Shown in pieces: positions 1 through 4,772 of a DNA stretch of 6,576 nucleotides. The notes below the pieces were generated by a model. It had not been told where the DNA came from, did no database searches, and saw only the letters and a list, made by a program, of their open reading frames with translations. The stretch is taken from positions 1 through 6,576 of the forward strand of contig CAIQJW010000286.1 in the NCBI GenBank assembly GCA_903872255.1, written 5' to 3'. The first letter of the stretch is position 1. Every line of letters starts with the position of its first letter. The DNA is from an uncultured delta proteobacterium. GTDB lineage: Bacteria; Desulfobacterota; Syntrophorhabdia; Syntrophorhabdales; Syntrophorhabdaceae. The translations under genes and the position numbers were made by a program.

Positions 1-1
1 A

Positions 2-148
2 TACTCATCCGTGAATGCCGTAAAGATGGGCAGGGTGCACGTTATAGATTCGGATGATGTATGCAGCCCTACCCCTTTGAGCTTTGTTAAGTCGTTAAAG
101 CATATTGCCGGCCTTCTCCACCCTGATCATGCCGGGGATTTGAAATGA
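2..148 (+). CDS. btuF: Corrinoid ABC transporter substrate-binding protein, C-terminal fragment (BtuF-like)
   Basis: Only the last 48 codons are present; the gene begins left of the window. The frame is open from base 2 to a TGA at 146-148. The fragment reads AVKMGRVHVIDSDDVCSP followed by a helix SFVKSLKHIAGLLHP. This matches the usual end of class III (FecB/BtuF) periplasmic binding proteins: a 'vk.GrVyvid' strand, a loop with a proline, then a final helix of the form 'ealk.lA.llHP'. Such proteins capture a corrinoid or siderophore outside the inner membrane and deliver it to the permease. The stop codon overlaps the start of btuC in an ATGA arrangement, which ties the two genes together translationally. 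Corrinoid rather than iron-siderophore specificity is inferred from the cobU-cobT-cobS genes downstream, because the binding site is not in the window. Confidence 0.75.
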   Translation, partial: YSSVNAVKMGRVHVIDSDDVCSPTPLSFVKSLKHIAGLLHPDHAGDLK

Positions 149-1149
149 AAAATAAAGACATGACGCTTATCCTGCCGGGCGCGGTCCTCTTTCTGGCGGC
201 GGCCATTGTTATCGCGATAATAAGCGGGTCGGCAGGCATCCCCCTGAAAAGGATATTTTCGATCATCGTAAGCGGCGATGCTACACCGGAATACAGCATC
301 CTCGTCGACATACGGCTTCCCAGGATAATACTGGGCTTCGCCGTGGGAGGTGCCCTTTCCGTTGCCGGGGTCATTCTTCAGGGCATGTTCCGCAACCCGC
401 TCGTCGAGCCGTATACCCTTGGCATATCAGGCGGCGCCGCTCTCGGAGCGGCGCTATGCATTATTTTAAAACTCCAGAATGCTTTCCCGGCTATCGCCTT
501 GCCGGCGTCGGGTTTTATCGGGTCATGCCTCGTTATCCTGCCCCTTTATTTCGTAAACATGCGCCGCAACATTGTGCGGATGCAGGGCATTCTCCTGACG
601 GGCGTGATGACAAGCTTCATCTCTTCATCACTCGTTGTCCTTATTCTCGCAATATCGAGAACAGAGGAATTGCACAGCATTGTATTCTGGATCATGGGGT
701 CTTTAGAAGAACCGAGCTGGGTGCTGATAATCATCATCAGCGTCATTGCAGTCCTCGGCCTTTTCCTGTCATACATTCTGACCCCGGTCCTCAATGCCCT
801 GTCCCTCGGGGAAGAGGAGGCCATTCATCTCGGTATTGACACGGAAAGGACGAAAAAACAGCTTTTTATCCTGGCATCTCTCCTTACGGGGATCAGTGTT
901 TCCTTGACGGGGATCATAGGCTTTGTCGGCCTTATCGTACCGCATTTCGTGCGGATCCTGACCGGGTACGATCACAGGAAACTTATCATCATCTCTTTTC
1001 TCACGGGTGCGGGCTTTCTGATCTTCTGCGACACGATAGCGCGTACCGCATTTGCCCCTATCGAGCTCCCGGTAGGGGTTATCACGGGAATTGTCGGGGG
1101 AAGCGTCTTCATTTACATCTTGAGCCGCCGGCATTTGCCGGGCAGTTGA
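145..1149 (+). CDS. btuC: Corrinoid ABC transporter permease, FecCD/BtuC family
   Basis: A 334-residue, very hydrophobic inner-membrane protein of normal length for the FecCD family. It forms the homodimeric channel through which the binding protein's ligand is passed. Hydrophobic segments are visible near residues 8-28, 60-80, 93-108, 117-137, 147-171, 191-213, 238-265, 280-296 and 307-327. Family hallmarks are DIRLPRIILGFAVGGALSVAG (residues 55-75), QGMFRNPLVEPYTLGISGGA (79-98), the cytoplasmic coupling region LGEEEAIHLGID (221-232) that contacts the ATPase, GFVGLIVPHFVR (259-270) and ELPVGVITGIVGG (307-319). The ATG at 145 is preceded by GGGGA at 134-138 and sits in the ATGA overlap with btuF. 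An in-frame ATG at 160 is a less likely alternative. Assignment to B12 uptake rather than heme or iron chelates rests on the neighbouring genes, since sequence alone does not separate these well. Confidence 0.9.
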   Translation: MKNKDMTLILPGAVLFLAAAIVIAIISGSAGIPLKRIFSIIVSGDATPEYSILVDIRLPRIILGFAVGGALSVAGVILQGMFRNPLVEPYTLGISGGAALGAALCIILKLQNAFPAIALPASGFIGSCLVILPLYFVNMRRNIVRMQGILLTGVMTSFISSSLVVLILAISRTEELHSIVFWIMGSLEEPSWVLIIIISVIAVLGLFLSYILTPVLNALSLGEEEAIHLGIDTERTKKQLFILASLLTGISVSLTGIIGFVGLIVPHFVRILTGYDHRKLIIISFLTGAGFLIFCDTIARTAFAPIELPVGVITGIVGGSVFIYILSRRHLPGS

Positions 1150-1156
1150 GGAGGTG
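1148..1156 (+). promoter_or_regulatory. Ribosome binding site of btuD
   Basis: GAGGAGGTG is a nearly complete match to the anti-Shine-Dalgarno complement. It lies 7 bases before the GTG at 1164 and partly overlaps the btuC stop codon. It supports the GTG as the btuD start, since no ATG gives a full-length ABC domain. Confidence 0.75.
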
Positions 1157-1163
1157 CCTTTAA

Positions 1164-1967
1164 GTGATCGAGCTGAGGGGTCTCACATGCGGATACGGTG
1201 ACAAAATAGTCTTAAGAGATATCGACCTGTCGATACGAAAGGGACAATTCTTTGGCATAATAGGGCCGAACGGGTCCGGTAAGACGACCATGCTCAAAGC
1301 CATCACGCGTCTTGTAAAGGCCGCCGCGGGGGATGTCTTCCTTGAAGGTGTCGATATGAAGCGCCTCCACGTTAACGACATTGCAAGGTCGCTGGCCGTC
1401 GTTTCCCAGAACATGCCGACACTTCCCATGACGGTGAAAGAGTTTGTCCTTTTGGGCAGGATACCGTACTACAAGAGGTTCCAGTTCTTCGAAGGAGGCA
1501 ATGACGGTTTTATTGCAAACAAGGCCATGGAACTCACCGGCATCGCACACCTTAAGGACGCGCTTATGTCCGAGATGAGCTCCGGAGAGGTCCAGCTTGC
1601 ATTTATTGCCCGCGGTCTCGCCCAGGAGCCCAAAGTGCTTCTCCTTGACGAACCGACATCACATCTTGATATCACACATCAGGTCGGCATACTGGACCTC
1701 GTTAGACGCCTCAACCGACAGGCAGGGTTAACGGTCGTCATTATTCTGCATGACCTGAACCTGGCATCGGAGTATTGCGACACCATAGCACTTATCGGGG
1801 ACGGCCGCGTAAGGAAATGCGGGCCGCCCGCCGATGTACTCGATTATCAGACAATCGAAGAGGTCTACAAAACCGTGGTTATCGTCCGCGAGAACCCTCT
1901 TTCCGGTAAACCCTTCGTACTGATCGTCCCTGAGGAGGTTAAGGAAAAATGGCAAAAAGGGTCCTGA
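1164..1967 (+). CDS. btuD: Corrinoid ABC transporter ATP-binding protein (BtuD/FecE type)
   Basis: A 267-residue cytoplasmic ATPase that powers the BtuC channel. All ABC motifs are present in order: aromatic A-loop Tyr11, Walker A GPNGSGKT (34-41), Q-loop Gln82, the signature as MSSGE (138-142), Walker B VLLLDE (158-163), D-loop SHLD (166-169) and H-loop His196 in ILHDLN. The signature is slightly divergent, with MSSGE in place of the usual LSGGE, but keeps the important Ser, Gly and Glu. About 50 residues after His196 form the C-terminal extension common in the FecE/BtuD group. Translation starts at a GTG supported by a strong ribosome binding site 14 bases after btuC. The 3' end overlaps cobU by 19 bases. 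In the family it acts as a dimer with two BtuC and one BtuF. Substrate specificity is inferred from context. Confidence 0.9.
   Translation: MIELRGLTCGYGDKIVLRDIDLSIRKGQFFGIIGPNGSGKTTMLKAITRLVKAAAGDVFLEGVDMKRLHVNDIARSLAVVSQNMPTLPMTVKEFVLLGRIPYYKRFQFFEGGNDGFIANKAMELTGIAHLKDALMSEMSSGEVQLAFIARGLAQEPKVLLLDEPTSHLDITHQVGILDLVRRLNRQAGLTVVIILHDLNLASEYCDTIALIGDGRVRKCGPPADVLDYQTIEEVYKTVVIVRENPLSGKPFVLIVPEEVKEKWQKGS
1932..1945 (+). promoter_or_regulatory. Ribosome binding site of cobU inside the btuD 3' end
   Basis: GAGGAGGT at 1932-1939, followed by a second purine stretch AAGGA at 1941-1945, lies just before the ATG at 1949. Both elements are inside the last codons of btuD. This supports the 19-base gene overlap as real and suggests cobU can recruit ribosomes on its own. 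Confidence 0.65.
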
Positions 1968-2473
1968 TCCTGGGCGGAGCGCGAAGCGGAAAAAGCGCGT
2001 TTGCCTTGAGCGAGGCGTCCATAGTATCCGGCAATAAGGCATTCGTCGCTACTGCCGAGGCGCTCGATGACGAAATGTCAGCGAGGATAGCCCGGCACCG
2101 GACGGAGCGCGCCGATATGTGGGATACATTCGAGGAACCCGTAGAACTGCCATCGCTCGTTTCTAGGATCGCACCGGACTATAACGTAATCCTTATAGAC
2201 TGCTTAACCCTATGGGTTTCCAATATACTCTTGCGGCAGCTGCCATTCGACCGGTACAGCGAACAATTCGTGAAGGCGATTTCGCATAAGGCACCCGCAG
2301 ACCTTTTCATTGTATCGAACGAGGTAGGTATGGGGCTCGTTCCAGACACGGCTATAGGCAGGGAATTTAGGGACAATCTCGGCCGCCTCAATGCCGGTAT
2401 AGCCGCGGTGTCGACGGATGTATATTTTATGGCAGCCGGTATCCCGATGAAGATAAAGGGGGAGATACAATGA
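1949..2473 (+). CDS. cobU: Adenosylcobinamide kinase / adenosylcobinamide-phosphate guanylyltransferase
   Basis: A 174-residue bifunctional enzyme of the CobU/CobP family, close to the usual 175-185. It phosphorylates the aminopropanol arm of adenosylcobinamide and then transfers GMP to give adenosylcobinamide-GDP, the first step of nucleotide-loop assembly. Visible motifs are the P-loop GGARSGKS (9-16), the family block TAEALDDEMSARIARHR (35-51), LIDCLTLWVSNIL (the Walker B-like strand, about 81-93), VSNEVGMGLVP (about 122-132) and the C-terminal FRDNLGRLNAGIA with AGIPMKIK. His50 in ARIARHR aligns with the conserved histidine that carries the guanylyl group in the Salmonella enzyme (His46 in that numbering, from memory). 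The start overlaps btuD and the TGA shares bases with the cobT ATG (ATGA), consistent with coupled translation of the three genes. Confidence 0.93.
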   Translation: MAKRVLILGGARSGKSAFALSEASIVSGNKAFVATAEALDDEMSARIARHRTERADMWDTFEEPVELPSLVSRIAPDYNVILIDCLTLWVSNILLRQLPFDRYSEQFVKAISHKAPADLFIVSNEVGMGLVPDTAIGREFRDNLGRLNAGIAAVSTDVYFMAAGIPMKIKGEIQ

Positions 2474-3528
2474 CGCTAAAGGATATATGCATCGATCCGA
2501 TCGACAGAAAGCTCCTGGGTATCGCCTCTTTGCGGCTCGACAGTCTGACGAAACCGCAGGGAAGCCTCGGGAGGCTCGAAGAATTTGCGAAGCGCATCGT
2601 CGCCATTACGGGTGCGGAAATGCCGTCTCTCTTCGGGAAAAAAGCGATATTTACCTTTGCGGGCGATCACGGCGTGGTAGAGGAAGGTATCAGTGCATAT
2701 CCCCGGGAGGTCACCGTCCAGATGGTGCTTAACTTCCTTCATGGCGGGGCCGGCATTAACGTGCTTGCCCGGCATGCCGGAGCCGATGTGGTTGTTGTCG
2801 ACATCGGGGTCGACCACGATTTTGACGACCATCCCGTTCTCGTCCGCAGGAAAATAGTACGCGGTACAAGGAACATGCGCAAGGGGCCTGCAATGACCCG
2901 CGAGGAGGCCATACGCACGGTCGAAACGGGCATCGAACTGGCCCGGGAGTATGCCGACAGGGGGTATTCCCTCTTCGGCACGGGCGACATGGGAATCGGG
3001 AATACAACGCCGTCGAGCGCCATAGCCTCGGTTATGACCGGTAGACCGGCGGCCGAGGTGACGGGTTACGGCACCGGGATCACCGACGCGGGGCTTGCGC
3101 GCAAAATAAGGGTCATAGAAGATGCGATCGCCATCAACAGGCCCGATCCCTCCGACCCGATCGGCGTGCTGGCGGCTGTGGGAGGGGCCGAGATAGGCGC
3201 AATAGCGGGCCTCATCCTCGGGGCAGCGTCGCGCCGGGTCCCTGTCATTGTTGACGGCCTTATATCAACCGCCGGGGCGATTATCGCGTACGGCATCATG
3301 AAATCCGCAAGCGGCTATATGTTCGCCGCGCATAATTCCGTAGAACAGGGCCAGGGCATCATGCTCGAAACCATGGGCCTTGAACCCATACTTGACCTTG
3401 GGCTGAGGCTAGGTGAAGGAACGGGAGCCGCACTGGCGATGACGCTCATCGAGGCGGGCCTTAAGATCTATCGCGAGATGGCAACCTTCGACGAAGCCGG
3501 GGTAAATAAGAGGACGGGTAATGGGTAA
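2470..3528 (+). CDS. cobT: Nicotinate-nucleotide--dimethylbenzimidazole phosphoribosyltransferase
   Basis: A 352-residue soluble enzyme of normal family length. It makes alpha-ribazole phosphate from nicotinate mononucleotide and a lower-ligand base, usually 5,6-dimethylbenzimidazole. Motifs in order are LDSLTKPQGSLGRLEEFA (23-40), FAGDHGVVEEGISAYPREVT (63-82), HGGAGINVLAR (91-101), the GDMGIGNTT loop (172-180), VGGAEIGAIAGLILGAA (237-253), IVDGLISTAGA (260-270), AHNSVEQGQG (287-296) and LGLRLGEGTGAALAM (310-324). Glu316 in LGEGTGA corresponds to the catalytic base of the Salmonella enzyme. The loop residue equivalent to Salmonella Glu174 is Asp173 here. The ATG overlaps the cobU stop and is preceded by GGGGGAG at 2458-2464. 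The last residues TGNG and the stop codon are encoded by the start of a heptanucleotide repeat. A single cobT without a partner argues against an ArsAB-type phenolic-base enzyme; this is inference. Confidence 0.95.
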   Translation: MTLKDICIDPIDRKLLGIASLRLDSLTKPQGSLGRLEEFAKRIVAITGAEMPSLFGKKAIFTFAGDHGVVEEGISAYPREVTVQMVLNFLHGGAGINVLARHAGADVVVVDIGVDHDFDDHPVLVRRKIVRGTRNMRKGPAMTREEAIRTVETGIELAREYADRGYSLFGTGDMGIGNTTPSSAIASVMTGRPAAEVTGYGTGITDAGLARKIRVIEDAIAINRPDPSDPIGVLAAVGGAEIGAIAGLILGAASRRVPVIVDGLISTAGAIIAYGIMKSASGYMFAAHNSVEQGQGIMLETMGLEPILDLGLRLGEGTGAALAMTLIEAGLKIYREMATFDEAGVNKRTGNG

Positions 3529-3564
3529 TGGGTAATGGGTAATAGGTGATAGGTGATAGGTGAT
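3516..3564. repeat. Heptanucleotide tandem repeat across the cobT stop and the cobT-cobS gap
   Basis: Seven perfect tandem units of seven bases: four copies of GGGTAAT (3516-3543) followed directly by three copies of AGGTGAT (3544-3564). The two unit types differ at positions 1 and 5. The array encodes the last four CobT residues and its TAA (3526-3528), and fills most of the gap before cobS. The AGGTGA core of the second unit matches the distal part of the anti-Shine-Dalgarno complement (TAAGGAGGTGA). The last unit ends 17 bases before the cobS start codon, too far for normal initiation. Short heptameric repeats in gene spacers are known in some bacteria, best in cyanobacteria; whether this one belongs to a dispersed family cannot be seen here. 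Confidence 0.9.
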
Positions 3565-3581
3565 TCAAGGACCGGAAAATT

Positions 3582-4394
3582 ATGAAGCGATTAATTGCAG
3601 CATTTCAGTTTCTGACTATTATTCCGATACGGACACACCGGCATCTGTCTCTCGATGAGGTGGCGTCTTCGGCCACGTTTTTTCCCCTGGTAGGCTTTTT
3701 CCAGGGTTTACTTCTCGCCGCCGCTTCGTTTTTGCTCCTGAAATTCCTCACGCCGGCAGTGACATCGGCCCTCGTCATAATGATATATCTCCTCACAAAC
3801 GGCGGTTTCCATCAGGACGGCCTCTCGGACACATTCGATGCGCTGTCGGTAAAATCAACGGGCAATCAGGGGGAAGACCGCAACAAACGGCTCGCGATCA
3901 TGCGCGACGGCACATCGGGCCCTGTCGGCATAACGGCTATTGCCGTCTTCCTGCTCCTCAAGTATACCCTTCTCAAAGAAGTATTGGAGATGCCTGCCCA
4001 CGGGATGAACCCCGTAATAATGCTCGTACCGATGATCTCGGCCTGGTCCATGACGGTGATGATGCCCGGTGCAAAAAGCGCCCGCAATGAAGGTCTTGGT
4101 GTGATATTCCTCGGCAGGATAAGGACCGTGCATGTCACGGTTGCCTCTATCCTGATGGCAGTTTTTTCGGGTATCGTTTATCTGACAGGTTATATTGCCT
4201 GCCCATTCGCCATGCAAAACTTCGTGGCATTTTTCCCCGCCGCAGTCCTTGCTTCATTGCTCGCAGGCTACAGCATGCGCGCGCTTTTCACTACCCGGTT
4301 CGGCGGCCTGACCGGCGACAACCTCGGCTGTATCCACGAATTATCCGAGATAATCGTATTGCTCGCCGCCCTAATACTCCTCAAATGGCCTTAA
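3582..4394 (+). CDS. cobS: Adenosylcobinamide-GDP ribazoletransferase (cobalamin synthase)
   Basis: A 270-residue integral membrane enzyme, slightly longer than the roughly 250 usual for CobS. It joins adenosylcobinamide-GDP, made by CobU, to alpha-ribazole or its phosphate, derived from CobT, and completes the cobamide. Motifs are FQFLTIIPIR (8-17), FFPLVGFFQG (33-42), the acidic Mg-binding block GGFHQDGLSDTFDAL (74-88, with Asp79, Asp83 and Asp86), RLAIMRDGTSGPVG (103-116), NEGLGVIF (169-176) and RFGGLTGDNLGCIHELSE (239-256). Hydrophobic segments lie near 32-53, 58-73, 113-131, 142-161, 185-204, 211-229 and 255-268. The blocks depart a little from the common GGLHLDGLAD and IMKDSRxG forms, but the acidic residues are kept. 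The ATG follows AAGGA (3567-3571) at a spacing of 10. It is the last gene of the operon; no clear terminator follows. Confidence 0.92.
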   Translation: MKRLIAAFQFLTIIPIRTHRHLSLDEVASSATFFPLVGFFQGLLLAAASFLLLKFLTPAVTSALVIMIYLLTNGGFHQDGLSDTFDALSVKSTGNQGEDRNKRLAIMRDGTSGPVGITAIAVFLLLKYTLLKEVLEMPAHGMNPVIMLVPMISAWSMTVMMPGAKSARNEGLGVIFLGRIRTVHVTVASILMAVFSGIVYLTGYIACPFAMQNFVAFFPAAVLASLLAGYSMRALFTTRFGGLTGDNLGCIHELSEIIVLLAALILLKWP

Positions 4395-4427
4395 GCCATG
4401 GCTGATGCCACATCACACAGATTTATA

Positions 4428-4459
4428 TTGTACGAAAACAGCAGGTTATGCTATATAAT
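4428..4459 (+). promoter_or_regulatory. Probable promoter of tRNA-Thr
   Basis: A perfect TATAAT lies at 4454-4459, 8 bases before the mature tRNA 5' end, so transcription would begin almost at the tRNA itself. The -35 is weak. TTGTAC at 4428-4433 is 20 bases from TATAAT, or 18 bases from the overlapping TATATA at 4452-4457, which is preceded by TGC as in an extended -10. The -10 is convincing and the -35 assignment is tentative. Confidence 0.5.
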
Positions 4460-4467
4460 CAATCAAC

Positions 4468-4539
4468 GCCGACGTAGCTCAGAGGCAGAGCAGCTCACTC
4501 GTAATGAGCAGGTCGCGGGTTCAATTCCCATCGTCGGCT
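4468..4539 (+). tRNA. tRNA-Thr (anticodon CGT)
   Basis: A 72-base cloverleaf can be folded by hand. The 7-bp acceptor stem GCCGACG/CGTCGGC is perfect, followed by discriminator T. The D stem is GCTC/GAGC with a 7-base loop holding the GG pair. The anticodon stem GCTCA/TGAGC closes the loop CTCGTAA with anticodon CGT at 4500-4502, which reads ACG (threonine). The variable loop is AGGTC, and the T arm is GCGGG-TTCAATT-CCCAT. The T stem contains a G-T wobble and a C-A mismatch in its two outer pairs; the other stems are intact. CCA is not encoded, so it would be added after transcription. It sits between cobS and the sensor kinase gene, on the same strand as both. Confidence 0.95.
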
Positions 4540-4691
4540 TTCATTCTACAGCAGTCCCTACCCCAGCATTGCGAAGTAAGTATAAAGTGGAGTTTTCGTT
4601 ACCCATCTGATCCGGAATATCCAGAACTCTGAAGTTGTGGTCTGGCACAAGGCAAGCATATCTTAGGGTCATCGTGAGAGATTTTTAGCAT

Positions 4692-4721
4692 TTGACATTT
4701 TCCCATGCCTTCGAATACTAT
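4692..4721 (+). promoter_or_regulatory. Probable sigma70-type promoter of the sensor kinase gene
   Basis: A perfect TTGACA at 4692-4697 is followed after 18 bases by TACTAT at 4716-4721 (four of six matches to TATAAT). Transcription would start near 4728, giving an untranslated leader of about 45 bases. It lies in the 233-base spacer between the tRNA and the kinase. The 60 bases around it are only about 30% GC by hand count. I see nothing else convincing in this spacer. Confidence 0.55.
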
Positions 4722-4761
4722 TCCCAAAGTGTTAAAATATCTCGGCATTATTTATCCCCAT

Positions 4762-4768
4762 AGGAAGG
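4762..4768 (+). promoter_or_regulatory. Ribosome binding site of the sensor kinase gene
   Basis: AGGAAGG ends 4 bases before the ATG at 4773. It is the only purine-rich site suitably placed in front of this frame and supports the chosen start. Confidence 0.6.
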
Positions 4769-4772
4769 CTGC

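Noticed and set aside
2..148. Cobalamin riboswitch in front of the transporter genes
   Set aside because: These bases are coding sequence for the binding-protein C-terminus; any riboswitch would be upstream of the window, and no B12-box-like element was seen.
769..1134. 121-codon reverse-strand open frame inside btuC
   Set aside because: It lies wholly within a well-supported gene on the other strand, is rich in charged, repetitive shadow composition and has no recognisable domain.
3855..4217. 120-codon reverse-strand open frame inside cobS
   Set aside because: It is antisense to conserved CobS motifs, with His- and Arg-rich composition typical of a shadow frame.
4385..4403. Possible hairpin or palindrome at the cobS stop (ATGGC-CTTAA-GCCAT, and AGCCATGGCT)
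   Set aside because: The stem has only five pairs and no T tract follows, so I do not call it a terminator; a 10-base palindrome alone is weak evidence for an operator.
4398..4610. 70-codon + strand open frame between cobS and the kinase
   Set aside because: It runs straight through the tRNA-Thr gene, has no ribosome binding site and shows no protein motif; the tRNA explains the sequence.
4660..4686. Possible intrinsic terminator before the kinase promoter (short ATCTT/GAGAT stem followed by TTTTT)
   Set aside because: The stem is four pairs plus a wobble around a 13-base loop, too weak to support a terminator despite the T run.
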